64,000 nt of DNA. It comes from DSNY01 sp040752195. Its GTDB lineage: Bacteria; Pseudomonadota; Gammaproteobacteria; Burkholderiales; Burkholderiaceae_F. The translations under genes and the position numbers were made by a program. Below are positions 23,496 through 32,655 of this stretch, piece by piece (position 1 is the stretch's first letter; every line of letters starts with the position of its first letter). The stretch lies in the NCBI GenBank assembly GCA_040752195.1, contig JBFMFC010000001.1, positions 1 through 64,000 on the forward strand, given 5' to 3'. The notes beneath the pieces were generated by a model. It did not search any database, had not been told where the DNA came from, and saw only the letters and a list, made by a program, of their open reading frames with translations.

Positions 23496-23740
23496 CTTCC
23501 CGCCGTCGGTGCGGCGATCGGTCCGGAGCGTCCCCGATCACGCGCTCGGCGCGAGCGGGTCCGTGTGCCGGGCGCGGCAGCGTGCGTGTGGTCGAGTCCG
23601 GTATGACCGCTTGGTTTCCGACGTCGATCCGCCGGCTGCCGGACGGCCTTGCCGGGGTCGCTCGCGAACGCGCAGCGCCTTGACCGGCGTCACCACCGCG
23701 GGCGCGCCTCGTGACACTCTGTCAGCGTGAGGGCGAGGCG

Positions 23741-23953
23741 TCAGTGCAGCAGCACGGCCACGCCGATGGGCGGCAGCTTCGCTTCGCCGTCGTGGGCGGG
23801 CGCGTGTGCGGGGACGATGATTCCCGTGGCGAGACGGTCCGCGAGCAGCCGCACCGGCTGGTGGTCGCGCAGCATCCACAGGCGGGAGGTGATCGGATCG
23901 AGCCGTCTGGCGAGCTCGGTCGCCTGGATGTCGCGCGATGTGCTGGTTGCCAT
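23741..23953 (-). CDS. small hypothetical protein
   Basis: The protein has 70 aa. It reads as a helix-rich N-terminal part (SRDIQATELARRLDPITSRLWMLRDHQPV) and a C-terminal tail ending in PPIGVAVLLH. There is no signal peptide or recognisable domain. The start at 23953 is well supported by GGGAGGA about 6 nt upstream, which also argues that this is a real gene and not a shadow frame. It lies alone between the 96-aa gene and the divergent ligase gene. Function unknown. Confidence 0.55.
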   Translation of the reverse strand: MATSTSRDIQATELARRLDPITSRLWMLRDHQPVRLLADRLATGIIVPAHAPAHDGEAKLPPIGVAVLLH

Positions 23954-24160
23954 GGTTTCCTCCCGACGCACTCGCACTGTAGTGTCGGACGGATTCCTAC
24001 AAAGGCAGAAAAGGCCGGCCTTTCGCGATGAATTTCGCTCCGCCCACACGGGCGGTCCGGGGCCGGCGAGTCGGGCGCCGGGCGATCGCGGCGAAGCGGT
24101 ATCGGCGGCGTGCCGCGTCGCGCGGCGGACCGGCCCAGAATGAGGGTGCAGGTGAGCCCG

Positions 24161-25633
24161 ATGAACGCGAACCCAGGCGCAGCAAAGGCATCGCGCGTGC
24201 GGCGGCGTGCCGAGCCGTCGAGCTGCACGCGGGAGCCCGCGCCGGTCGTTCCATTCGTCGATCCGCTGTACGCGGCGCAGGCGGGCTGGGAGGTCTGGCT
24301 CGGCGGGCGCCTGGCGGCGGAGGAAATCGCCGCCCGGCGCGACGCGCGGCTGCGCGCGACGATCGAATTCGCGCGCGTGTACTCGCCGTACTACCGCGCG
24401 CTCTACCGCGACCTGCCGCCGACCGGCGACGTCGCGCTCGAGGAGCTGCCGGTCGTGCACAAGCGCGCGCTGATGCAGCACTTCGACGAGGTCGTCACCG
24501 ACCCCGCGGTAACGCGTGCCGGCGTGGCCCGCTTCGTCGCCGACCCGCGCCGCATCGGCCGCCCTTTCCTTGGCCGCTACGCGGTCTGGAGCAGTTCGGG
24601 GACGTGCGGCGAACCGGGCTACTTCGTTCAGGACGGCCGTGCGCTCGCGGTGTACGACGCGCTCGAACTCCTGCGCTTCCGCGCGGCCAACGCCGCGGCC
24701 GGGGCGGCGATGGTCTGGGCTGCGCCGCAACGCTACGCGCTGGTCGCGGCGATCGACGGGCACTTCGCAGGCATCGCGACGTTGCGGCGGCTCGTCCTGC
24801 TGTGTCCCTGGCTCGCGCCGACGACGCGTGCGTTTTCGCTGCTGCAGCCGGTGGCCGCGCTGGTGGCCGAACTCAATGCGTATCAGCCGCGAGTGCTCGC
24901 GACGTATCCGACCGCCGCCGAGATGCTGGCCGACGAACAGGAGGCGGGACGGCTGCACCTTGCGCTGGACGAGATCTGGACCGGCGGCGAGTGCCTGCCG
25001 CGGCCGGTTCGGGCGCGGCTCGCGCGCGTGTTCGGCTGCACGGTGCGCAGCGCCTACGGCGCCTCCGAGTTTCTGTCGATCGGCTGGGAGTGCACGCACG
25101 GGCGGCTGCATCTGAACGCCGACTGGGTCGTGCTCGAGCCGGTCGACGCACACGGTCGTCCGGTGCCGCCGGGCGTGCCTTCGCATACCGTGCTGCTGAC
25201 CAACCTCGCCAACCGGGTGCAGCCGCTGGTCCGCTACGCGCTGGGCGATTCGGTGACGCTCGACCGCGACGCCTGCCCGTGCGGCTGCGCGCTGCCTTCG
25301 ATGACCGTCGAAGGGCGGCGCGACGACGTGCTCGTGTATCCGCGTCGCGACGGCGCGCCGGTCAAGCTGCTGCCGCTCGTGCTGTGCACGGTGATGGAGG
25401 AGGCGGCGGGCGTGAACGACTTCCAGCTCGTGCAGCCGGACGACCACGTGCTCGGCGTCCGGCTCGGTCGCGGACAGCGCGGATGCGCGCGACGCGTGCT
25501 GCGCGCGTTGCGCGCGCACCTCGCCGCGCAGGGACTCGGCCACGTGCGCGTGTCGATCGAGCGCGCGGGTCCGCAGCGCGAACCCGGAAGCGGGAAGCTG
25601 CGCCGCGTGCAGGCGCTGCGCGGGCACGCGTGA
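24161..25633 (+). CDS. PaaK-like adenylate-forming enzyme
   Basis: The protein has 490 aa. It belongs to the phenylacetate-CoA ligase/CapK branch of AMP-binding enzymes. Seen: YAVWSSSGTCGEPGYF (the S-S-G-T-x-G-x-P nucleotide motif), RSAYGASEFLSIGWEC, PLVRYALGDSVTL and a cysteine-rich CPCGCALPSM before the C-terminal domain. The likely reaction is ATP-dependent activation of a carboxylate, with the substrate unknown. The family often sits near polysaccharide or aromatic-acid genes, but no such partner is adjacent. The ATG at 24161 is preferred over in-frame starts at 24110 and 24143, because AGGTGAG lies directly upstream. Confidence 0.75.
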   Translation: MNANPGAAKASRVRRRAEPSSCTREPAPVVPFVDPLYAAQAGWEVWLGGRLAAEEIAARRDARLRATIEFARVYSPYYRALYRDLPPTGDVALEELPVVHKRALMQHFDEVVTDPAVTRAGVARFVADPRRIGRPFLGRYAVWSSSGTCGEPGYFVQDGRALAVYDALELLRFRAANAAAGAAMVWAAPQRYALVAAIDGHFAGIATLRRLVLLCPWLAPTTRAFSLLQPVAALVAELNAYQPRVLATYPTAAEMLADEQEAGRLHLALDEIWTGGECLPRPVRARLARVFGCTVRSAYGASEFLSIGWECTHGRLHLNADWVVLEPVDAHGRPVPPGVPSHTVLLTNLANRVQPLVRYALGDSVTLDRDACPCGCALPSMTVEGRRDDVLVYPRRDGAPVKLLPLVLCTVMEEAAGVNDFQLVQPDDHVLGVRLGRGQRGCARRVLRALRAHLAAQGLGHVRVSIERAGPQREPGSGKLRRVQALRGHA

Positions 25634-25666
25634 GCCGCGCAGCGGACGTGCGGCAGAATCGGTGCC

Positions 25667-26791
25667 GTGCTCTCCCGGCTCCGCAAACTGATGCCCAAGA
25701 CCAACCTCGGCCGCGCATGCGCGGCGCTCGCGCTCGGCGCGCTGGTGGCCGCCGCCGCCGGCTGCAGCACGCTCGGCTACTACGCGCAGGCCGCGCACGG
25801 ACACTTGGCGCTGCTCGCGGCGGCGCGCCCGATCGACGACTGGCTCGCCGACCCGGCCGCGCCTGATCCCCTGAAGCAGCGGCTCGAGCGGGCGCGCGCG
25901 ATTCGCGCGTTCGCCGCGAGTGAGCTGGGCCTGCCCGACAACCGCAGCTATACCGCGTACGCCGACCTGAAGCGGCCGGCCGTCGTCTGGAACGTCTTCG
26001 CCGCGCCCGAGCTGTCGCTGCAACTGAAGACCTGGTGCTATCCGCTGTTCGGTTGCGCGTCGTACCGCGGTTACTTCGACCGCGACGACGCGCTCGCGCT
26101 GGCGCAGGTGCTGCGCGCGCAGGGCTTCGACGTCCACGTCGCGCCGGTGCCTGCGTACTCGACGCTCGGCTGGCTGGACTGGTTGGGCGGCGATCCGCTG
26201 CTGAACACCTTCATCGGCTATCCCGACGGGGAGCTCGCACGGATGATCTTCCACGAGCTGGCGCACCAGGTGGTCTACGTGAAGGACGACACGGTGTTCA
26301 ACGAGAGCTTCGCCACCGCGGTCGAGCGCGTCGGCGTGCGCCGCTGGCTGGCCGCGTACGGCGACGACGCGATGCGCGCCGAGTACGCAAGCTTCGAGGC
26401 GCGCCGCGCGGACTTCATCGAGCTGCTGCTCGCGCACCGGCGGCGCCTCGTCGAAGCCTACGCGAGCGGAACCGATGCGGACAGGCGCGCGCGCAAGCGC
26501 GCCGTCTTCGAGGACCTGCGGCGCGAGTACGAGCGGATCAAGCAAACGCGCTGGGACGGATGGTCCGGATACGACCGCTTCTTCGCGCAGGCGCTGGGCA
26601 ACGCCCATCTGGCCGCGGTCGGCGCGTACAACGACCGGGTGCCCGCGTTCGAGCGGCTCCTCGAGCGGCAAGGCGGCGATCTGCGCCGCTTCTACGCCGA
26701 GGTGAAGCGGATCGCGGCGCTCGCCAAGCCCGAGCGCGACGCCGAGCTGCGCGCGCTCGCGCCGGCGGCGCGGATCGACAGCGGCGGCTGA
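25667..26791 (+). CDS. lipoprotein metallopeptidase (putative aminopeptidase, PF10023-like)
   Basis: The protein has 374 aa. The N-terminal segment LALGALVAAAAGC is a lipoprotein signal. The core has MIFHELAHQVVYVKDDTVFNESFATAVE, an HExxH zinc motif with a downstream glutamate, typical of this uncharacterised proteobacterial peptidase family. It should sit in the envelope, facing the periplasm. The start may be the GTG at 25667 or the ATG at 25691. The former lies 7 nt after a CAGAAT hexamer and has no ribosome site, as if leaderless. It is 33 nt downstream of the ligase gene. Confidence 0.75.
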   Translation: MLSRLRKLMPKTNLGRACAALALGALVAAAAGCSTLGYYAQAAHGHLALLAAARPIDDWLADPAAPDPLKQRLERARAIRAFAASELGLPDNRSYTAYADLKRPAVVWNVFAAPELSLQLKTWCYPLFGCASYRGYFDRDDALALAQVLRAQGFDVHVAPVPAYSTLGWLDWLGGDPLLNTFIGYPDGELARMIFHELAHQVVYVKDDTVFNESFATAVERVGVRRWLAAYGDDAMRAEYASFEARRADFIELLLAHRRRLVEAYASGTDADRRARKRAVFEDLRREYERIKQTRWDGWSGYDRFFAQALGNAHLAAVGAYNDRVPAFERLLERQGGDLRRFYAEVKRIAALAKPERDAELRALAPAARIDSGG

Positions 26792-26967
26792 CGCAGCGCG
26801 CCGAAGGCACCCGCGCGACCGCGGCAACCCCGGGTTAACTCGGGGTCGGCGGCGCGCACGGTCTCGACTCTGCCGCGAGGCCAATCTGCGGGCTGCGGGC
26901 TATCATCGGCGCGCCCCGGTCGCGAGGGGGCGCACGGACACAAGACATAACGAGGAAGGAGACCGCG

Positions 26968-28659
26968 ATGGGAGCCAACGACCGCTTCTGGCTGAAGAAC
27001 TACCCGCCGGGCGTTCCCGCAGACATCGACTACACGCAGTACAAGTCGCTCGTGCAGCTGCTCGACGAGGCGTTCAAGAAGTACAGCGCGCTGCCGGCGT
27101 ACACCTGCATGGGGGCGACGCTGACCTACCGCCAGCTCGACGAGGAGTCGGCTGCGGTCGGTGCGTGGCTGCAGAGCAAGGGGTTCGGCAAGGGCAAGCG
27201 CGTCGCGATCATGATGCCCAACATCCTGCAGTACCCGGTCGTGCTCGCCGGCGTGCTGCGCGCGGGCTGCACGGTCGTCAACGTCAACCCGCTGTACACC
27301 GCGCGCGAACTGGAGCATCAGCTCAAGGACTCGGGCGCCGAGGCGATCTTCATCCTCGAGAACTTCGCGGCGACGCTGCAGCAGGTGCTCGACAAGGTGC
27401 CGACCAAGACCGTCGTCGTGTGCGCGATGGGCGACATGCTCGGTTTCGTCAAGGGACTGCTCGTCAATTTCGTCGTGCGCAACGTGAAGAAGATGGTGCC
27501 CGAGTACTCGCTGCCCAGCGCACAGCGTTTCCTCGAGGTGCTCGCCGACGGCCACCGCATGACGCTGAAGCCGGTGGACGTCGGCCACGACGACGCCGCT
27601 TTCCTGCAGTACACCGGCGGCACGACGGGCGTGAGCAAAGGCGCCACGCTGCTCCATCGCAACATCGTCGCGAACATGCTCCAGTGCGAGGCATGGTTCC
27701 AGCCCGCGCTCAAGAAGCTCAAGCCCGGCGAGCAGCCGATCTACGTCACGGCGCTGCCGCTGTACCACATCTTCGCGCTGACGGTGTGCGCGATGATGTC
27801 GATGCGGCTCGGCGGCCATTGCCTGCTGATTCCCAATCCGCGCGACATCCCCGGCTTCGTCAAGGAGCTGTCGAAGTACCGTTTCCACATCCTGCCGGCG
27901 GTCAACACGCTGTTCAACGCGCTGCTGAACAACGAGGACTTCAAAAAGCTCGACTTCTCGCGGCTGATCCTGTCCGCCGGCGGCGGCATGGCCGTTCAGG
28001 AAGCCGTCGCGCAACGCTGGCTGAAGGTCACCGGATGCCCGATCTGCGAGGGCTACGGACTGTCCGAGACGTCGCCCGTGGCGACTTCCAACCGCACCGA
28101 CACGGACCGTTTCACGGGGACGATCGGACTGCCTCTGCCGTCGACCGAGATCGCGATCCTGGACGATGCCGGCAACAAGCTGCCGGTCGGCTCGACGGGC
28201 GAAATCGCGATCCGCGGCCCGCAGGTCATGGCGGGCTACTGGAACCGCCCCGACGAGACCGCGAAGGTGATGACGCCCGACGGCTTCTTCCGCACCGGCG
28301 ACATCGGCATCATGGACGCCGAGGGCTACACGAAGATCGTCGACCGCAAGAAGGACATGATCCTGGTGTCCGGCTTCAACGTGTATCCGAACGAGATCGA
28401 GGGCGTGGTCGCGATGCACCCGGGCGTGCTGGAGTGCGCGGCGGTCGGCGTTCCCGACGAGCGCTCGGGCGAGGCGGTGAAGCTGTTCGTCGTCAAGAAA
28501 GACCCTGCGCTGACCGAACGCGACCTGCAGGAGTTCTGCAAGGAGCACCTGACCGGCTACAAGCGGCCGAAGTACATCGAGTTCCGCACCGATCTGCCGA
28601 AGACCAACGTCGGCAAGATCCTGCGGCGCGAACTGCGCGACCAGAAGAAGGCTGCCTAG
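26968..28659 (+). CDS. fadD: long-chain fatty-acid-CoA ligase
   Basis: The protein has 563 aa. FadD activates long-chain fatty acids to acyl-CoA for beta-oxidation at the inner membrane. Motifs: FLQYTGGTTGVSKGATLLHRNI (ATP/AMP signature), GYGLSETSPVA, FFRTGDIGIMDAEGYTKIVDRKKDMILVSGFNVYPNEIE and the C-terminal PKTNVGKILRRELRDQ with the catalytic lysine. AAGGAG precedes the ATG at 26968, and TATCAT at 26901-26906 is a plausible -10. A strong terminator follows, so it is transcribed alone. Confidence 0.93.
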   Translation: MGANDRFWLKNYPPGVPADIDYTQYKSLVQLLDEAFKKYSALPAYTCMGATLTYRQLDEESAAVGAWLQSKGFGKGKRVAIMMPNILQYPVVLAGVLRAGCTVVNVNPLYTARELEHQLKDSGAEAIFILENFAATLQQVLDKVPTKTVVVCAMGDMLGFVKGLLVNFVVRNVKKMVPEYSLPSAQRFLEVLADGHRMTLKPVDVGHDDAAFLQYTGGTTGVSKGATLLHRNIVANMLQCEAWFQPALKKLKPGEQPIYVTALPLYHIFALTVCAMMSMRLGGHCLLIPNPRDIPGFVKELSKYRFHILPAVNTLFNALLNNEDFKKLDFSRLILSAGGGMAVQEAVAQRWLKVTGCPICEGYGLSETSPVATSNRTDTDRFTGTIGLPLPSTEIAILDDAGNKLPVGSTGEIAIRGPQVMAGYWNRPDETAKVMTPDGFFRTGDIGIMDAEGYTKIVDRKKDMILVSGFNVYPNEIEGVVAMHPGVLECAAVGVPDERSGEAVKLFVVKKDPALTERDLQEFCKEHLTGYKRPKYIEFRTDLPKTNVGKILRRELRDQKKAA

Positions 28660-28682
28660 CCGACGGCGACGTCGCGCGGGGA

Positions 28683-28713
28683 CGCCGCCGCCCCGCCGGG
28701 CGGCGGCGTTTTT
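28683..28713 (+). terminator. Rho-independent terminator of fadD
   Basis: A GC-only stem (CGCCGCCGCCC pairing with GGGCGGCGGCG around a short loop) is followed directly by five Ts at 28709-28713. It begins 23 bases after the fadD stop. Confidence 0.85.
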
Positions 28714-28838
28714 CTTGGCGGGTCGCGCTACAGTTGCGGCCGGCGCGCCCGATCCGGATCGGGCAGGTCGTCGACGACGACCGCGATCGCCGCCAACGCG
28801 GCGCGCCGGTCACGCGCGCTGCGCAGACGAGGTCAAAC

Positions 28839-29264
28839 ATGAAGAAGTTCGGAAGCAAAGGCGGCGCAGCACGCGATGCGCGCGACGAGCGACCGCCGCG
28901 CAAGCCGTTTCGGCGTGACGAAGCGGGCGCCGCGGCGCGGTCCCGGCCGCCGGCGTCGCGCGAGTCCTACGGCGACCCGTATCAACGCGCGCAGCGGCCC
29001 AGGCCCGAGCGCGACGAAACCAGCCAGGCGCGGGGCTTCACGGTGACGCTCGATCCGGACGTGGCCCGTGTGTTTCGCGGCGACGCTTCGGTCAACAAGG
29101 CGCTGCGGCTTGTAATCCAGTTGATGGAGGTGGCCGCGCCGCGCCCGCGCGCGGGCGGCGAACGCGGACAGGCCGAGCGCCCGCGCAAGACCGGCGGCTA
29201 TCGGGGAAGCGCCGAGGCGCGCGGGTTCGTTCGCAAGCCGCGCTTCGACGAGCGCGAGGACTGA
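28839..29264 (+). CDS. low-complexity basic hypothetical protein
   Basis: The protein has 141 aa and is rich in Arg, Gly, Pro and Ala. A short ordered segment in the middle, FTVTLDPDVARVFRGDASVNKALRLVIQLMEV, is flanked by disordered basic tails containing RRDEAG and RKPRFDERED. It looks like a nucleic-acid-binding or assembly factor, but that is inference from composition only. Its stop is followed after one base by the start of the VOC gene, so the two are probably cotranscribed. No strong ribosome site is visible before the ATG at 28839. Confidence 0.6.
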   Translation: MKKFGSKGGAARDARDERPPRKPFRRDEAGAAARSRPPASRESYGDPYQRAQRPRPERDETSQARGFTVTLDPDVARVFRGDASVNKALRLVIQLMEVAAPRPRAGGERGQAERPRKTGGYRGSAEARGFVRKPRFDERED

Positions 29265-29265
29265 G

Positions 29266-29658
29266 ATGGCCGCGGCGGGGCTCGGTCGCATCGGACAGAT
29301 CGCGCTGCACGTGTCGGACGCGGACCGCGCAGAGCGCTTCTGCCGCGATACGGTGGGACTGCCGCTGCTGTTGCGTTTCGGCGACCCGGTGTTCTTCGAC
29401 TGCGACGGCGTGCGCCGGATGCTCGACGGCGGGCACGAGGCGCGCGGCGCCGCGCATTCGGCGTTCTGCATCGACCTTCGGGTCGCGGGCATCGACGCGA
29501 TGGCGGCGACGCTGAAAGCGGGCGGCGTGCGCTTCGAGCAGCCGCCGCACCTCGTCGCGAAGATGCCTGATCGCGAACTGTGGATGGCGTTCTTCTGGGA
29601 TCCGGACTCGAATCTGCTCGCGCTGATCGAAGAGCGCAGGTCCTTTGCCGCCGCCTGA
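29266..29658 (+). CDS. VOC-superfamily (glyoxalase/dioxygenase-like) protein
   Basis: The protein has 130 aa, one VOC module pair. Seen: IGQIALHVSDADRAERFCRDTVGLPLLLRF, HSAFCIDLRVAGIDAM and LWMAFFWDPDSNLLALIEE. The histidine in ALHVSD and the glutamate near the end fit metal ligands. Members include glyoxalase I, fosfomycin-resistance and ring-cleaving enzymes, and the substrate here is unknown. It sits between the basic hypothetical gene and an endonuclease/phosphatase-family gene, with nearly contiguous reading frames. Confidence 0.78.
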   Translation: MAAAGLGRIGQIALHVSDADRAERFCRDTVGLPLLLRFGDPVFFDCDGVRRMLDGGHEARGAAHSAFCIDLRVAGIDAMAATLKAGGVRFEQPPHLVAKMPDRELWMAFFWDPDSNLLALIEERRSFAAA

Positions 29659-29662
29659 GCGA

Positions 29663-30676
29663 GTGAGCACGCTGCGCGTCGCGACGATCAACTGCCTGAA
29701 CCTCGCGCTGGCCGGGCGGCGCACGTACGAGGGTTTCGCGCCTTACACGCCCGACGAGTACCTCGCCAAGACGCAGTGGCTCGCCACGCTGCTCGACCGG
29801 CTGGCAGCGGATTTCGTGCTCGTGCAGGAGGTCTTCCACGAGCAGGCCCTGTCCGACGTCGTGCGGCAGACCGCGAGCCGCGGGCGTGCTTTCGGGCTGG
29901 CCGTGCCGTTGGCCGACGAAAGCAACAGCAAGCCGCGCCTCGGTCTGGTGTGGCGAAACCCGTGGCAGCCGCGCATCGAGTCGATCGCCGATCTGCCGCC
30001 GGGCTGCGCCGTGCCGGTGCCCGAGCGCGGCGAGCACGTGCAGTTCTCGCGACCGCTGCTGCGCGCGACCGTGGGGCTTCCGAGCGGCGCGGCGTTGACG
30101 CTGCTGAACGTCCATCTGAAGTCGCGCCGCCCGGAGTACGTCGAAGGCGAAGAACGCGACGACCCGTACGCCGAGGCGCGCGCGCAGCTCCGGTCGTTGA
30201 TCATCCGCGGCGCCGAAGCGGCGGCGGTGCGCAGGCTCGTCGTCGAGTGGACGCGCAGCTCGCGCGCGCCGCTCGTCGTCGCGGGCGACTTCAACGACGC
30301 GCCGGGCGCGGTGACCACGCGCATCGTCGCGGACACCTCGTGGACGCCCGAAGATCGCGCGCAGCGCGACTGCATGCTGTTCGACGCGCTCGACGTCGTG
30401 CGCCGGCCGGCGCCCGGATGCGGGCGCGATGTCGCGTACACGATCCTGCACGGCGGCGAGCCGGAGCGCATCGATCATGTGCTGGTCTCGGAGGAGTTCG
30501 TCGCGCAGTCCAAGCACGCGATCGGGCACGTGGCGGCGGTCGAGATCCTGTCCGACCATCTCGTCGAGCGCCGCCGCGCTGCGCTTGAAGCTGCCGACCC
30601 AAATGGCACGGACTTGAGTCGCATCTTTTCCGATCACGCCGCCGTGTGCGTCACTATCGTGCTCGACGGCCAATGA
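29663..30676 (+). CDS. endonuclease/exonuclease/phosphatase family protein
   Basis: The protein has 337 aa. The EEP fold is shown by LRVATINCLNLAL, DFVLVQEVFHEQAL (catalytic Glu), LTLLNVHLKSRRPEY, LVVAGDFNDAPGA, ERIDHVLVS and the terminal SDHAAVCV. The family includes DNA repair nucleases, sphingomyelinases and inositol phosphatases. No signal peptide is seen, so an intracellular role is likely. I chose the GTG at 29663, 5 nt after the VOC stop. A TTG at 29645 would overlap that gene. Confidence 0.78.
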   Translation: MSTLRVATINCLNLALAGRRTYEGFAPYTPDEYLAKTQWLATLLDRLAADFVLVQEVFHEQALSDVVRQTASRGRAFGLAVPLADESNSKPRLGLVWRNPWQPRIESIADLPPGCAVPVPERGEHVQFSRPLLRATVGLPSGAALTLLNVHLKSRRPEYVEGEERDDPYAEARAQLRSLIIRGAEAAAVRRLVVEWTRSSRAPLVVAGDFNDAPGAVTTRIVADTSWTPEDRAQRDCMLFDALDVVRRPAPGCGRDVAYTILHGGEPERIDHVLVSEEFVAQSKHAIGHVAAVEILSDHLVERRRAALEAADPNGTDLSRIFSDHAAVCVTIVLDGQ

Positions 30677-30724
30677 CGGCCTGTCGCCGCGTCGGCGCGG
30701 CGTTTCGGATGAGGGGGATCGACG

Positions 30725-31390
30725 ATGCAAACGCGTAAGGGCGCGGCACTCGCTGCGCTGCTCGTCCTGGTTGCCGCTCCGGTCGCGGCGCAAACGATCG
30801 CCGTGAAGGGCGGCACGACGGGGCTGGGCGCAGAACTCGCCTGGCCGGTGACGGACCGCTTCGCCGCCCGGCTGTGGGCGAACGGCGGATCGCTGTCGCG
30901 CGACATGACCGAGTCGGGCATCCGCTACGACGCCAAACTCAAGTTCGGCACCGCGCTCGCGCTGGCGGACCTGCATCCGTTCGCAGGACGCTTCCGCATC
31001 TCGGCGGGCGTCGCCTACAACGACAACCGCTTCGACTTCACCGGCCGCGGCGACGGCAGCACCATCGAGATCAACGGCGTGCCGTACAACTCGGCCGATG
31101 TCGGTACGCTCGACGGCCACGTGCGCTTCGACAAGACGAGCCCCTATCTCGGCATCGGCTGGGCTTCGGCGCCGCGCGGCGCGGCGGGTTTCGGCGCGGC
31201 AATCGACCTCGGCGTGATGTTCCAGAAACCGAGGGCGAGCCTCACGGGCACGTGCGGGCCATCGCTGCCCGCGCCCGTGTGCGCCCAGCTTCAGAGCGAC
31301 CTGCGCGCCGAGGAGGTGCAGTTCCGTGACGCCGTCGACGACTTCAAGGCCTATCCGGTCGTGTCGATCGGTCTGTCGTACCGGTTCTGA
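30725..31390 (+). CDS. outer-membrane beta-barrel protein
   Basis: The protein has 221 aa. A signal peptide (GAALAALLVLVAAPVAAQ) is followed by alternating amphipathic strands (LGAELAWPVTDRFAARLWANGG, FRISAGVAYNDNRFDFTG, SPYLGIGWASAP), and the protein ends in VSIGLSYRF with the terminal aromatic residue required for barrel insertion. It resembles small OmpW/OmpA-like eight-stranded barrels of unknown function. A second envelope gene of similar style follows 70 nt later. Confidence 0.72.
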   Translation: MQTRKGAALAALLVLVAAPVAAQTIAVKGGTTGLGAELAWPVTDRFAARLWANGGSLSRDMTESGIRYDAKLKFGTALALADLHPFAGRFRISAGVAYNDNRFDFTGRGDGSTIEINGVPYNSADVGTLDGHVRFDKTSPYLGIGWASAPRGAAGFGAAIDLGVMFQKPRASLTGTCGPSLPAPVCAQLQSDLRAEEVQFRDAVDDFKAYPVVSIGLSYRF

Positions 31391-31459
31391 GCGGCGCGCC
31401 CGCTCGGACATCTGACGCACCGTTTCGCACGTACCCGCTCGGCCTGACCGGTCCCGTCC

Positions 31460-32152
31460 ATGCGCAAGTCCATCGTGCTCGCCGGCGCGCTCCTTGCGCT
31501 GGCCGCGTCGCCGGCGATCGCCGGCCGTCCGTTCGCGACCGAAGACGCCGGCGTGCTCGCCGCGGGCGACTGCGAGCTGGAAGCCTATGCGCTGCGCCAG
31601 ACGGCTGGCGATTCGCCCAAGGAGACGGGCTGGTGGGTCCAGCCGGGTTGCGGGATCGGGTATCGGACGCAGCTGGCGATCGGCGGCGGTCGGACCCGGG
31701 TCGAACCGGACCGATTCACCGCGACTGCGCTGTCAGGCAAGAGCTGGCTGCGCGAACTCACGGACGAACAGGCGGGCGTCGCGCTGGCCTATGCCGTCGG
31801 GGGTGAAAGGGCGCACGGCGGAAGCTTCAGGCACGAGAGCGCGGCGCTGGCGGCCGTCGTGTCGTCGCCGCTTGGCAACGGCCTGCTGTTGCACGCCAAT
31901 GTCGGCTGGAGTCGCTCGGAGTCGGCACGGCTGAACTCGACGATCTGGGCGCTTGCGCTCGAGCGGACGAGCGCAGCGGGGCTGGATGTCGGCGCCGAAG
32001 TCTACGGCGACGATCGCGCGGCGGCCTGGCTGGGGGCCGGCGCGCGCTACGCGCTGCGCGCGGAAAAGCTCTTCATCGACGTTTCGTGGGCGGTGCAGGC
32101 CAACCGCGCCCGCGCGAAGTCCGTCACGGTCGGGCTGAAGCTCGCTTTCTGA
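31460..32152 (+). CDS. exported beta-rich envelope protein
   Basis: The protein has 230 aa. The signal peptide is KSIVLAGALLALAASPAIAG. The mature part begins GRPFATEDAGVLAAGDCELEAY and continues as repeated strands (GCGIGYRTQLAIGGGRT, GLLLHANVGWSRSE, GLDVGAEVYGDDRAAAWLGAGARYAL), ending SVTVGLKLAF with a C-terminal Phe. This is the signature of an outer-membrane barrel of the transporter-like type. No specific substrate is suggested by the sequence. Confidence 0.68.
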   Translation: MRKSIVLAGALLALAASPAIAGRPFATEDAGVLAAGDCELEAYALRQTAGDSPKETGWWVQPGCGIGYRTQLAIGGGRTRVEPDRFTATALSGKSWLRELTDEQAGVALAYAVGGERAHGGSFRHESAALAAVVSSPLGNGLLLHANVGWSRSESARLNSTIWALALERTSAAGLDVGAEVYGDDRAAAWLGAGARYALRAEKLFIDVSWAVQANRARAKSVTVGLKLAF

Positions 32153-32215
32153 CGACGGCCGGATGCCGCAGCGGCGCTGAAACCGGCGCAGCGCGGCAAA
32201 GCCGCGCGCGTACGA

Positions 32216-32509
32216 TCAGCCCGCCGCGATCGCGCCCGGCGGATCGGCGGGTTGCTCGATCAGCGCCTGACGCAGGCAGCGGTAGATCGTCATTGCTTCG
32301 AAGCGCAGGCCGTCGCGGCCTTTCAGACGGATGTGCATGTCGTTCGCTCCGGCACGGACCGAAACGGCGGCACGGTCGAGCGGCTGTTCGGTGCCGTCGG
32401 CATCGCGCCGGCACTCGGTCAGCGCCTTGAGCACGCGCTGCTGTCTGCCGGCGACTCCGGTCAGTTCGATGTGGACTTCGTCGCCCCGTTCGCGCACGCG
32501 CATCAGCAT
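32216..32509 (-). CDS. hypothetical protein
   Basis: The protein has 97 aa. It begins MLMRVRERGDEVHIELTGVAGRQQRVLKALTEC and continues AAVSVRAGANDMHIRLKGRDGLRFEAMTIYRCLRQALIE. Two strand-rich halves are followed by a helix, with no signal peptide or known domain. The ATG at 32509 has GGAG 6-7 nt upstream and is preferred to 32581. It is convergent with the envelope gene and stands alone. Confidence 0.5.
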   Translation of the reverse strand: MLMRVRERGDEVHIELTGVAGRQQRVLKALTECRRDADGTEQPLDRAAVSVRAGANDMHIRLKGRDGLRFEAMTIYRCLRQALIEQPADPPGAIAAG

Positions 32510-32655
32510 CTTCAGCTCCGTCGGTGTCCGCTTCCGCTTCCGCCTGACAACGCTTCTGAAGTTAATCAGATGACAGCGCACGCGGAACGGCTGAAAACGT
32601 AATCGATGCGCCGAGTATTCACTGGACGCGCGGGCTCAAGTTCGCCGCGCGGCCA

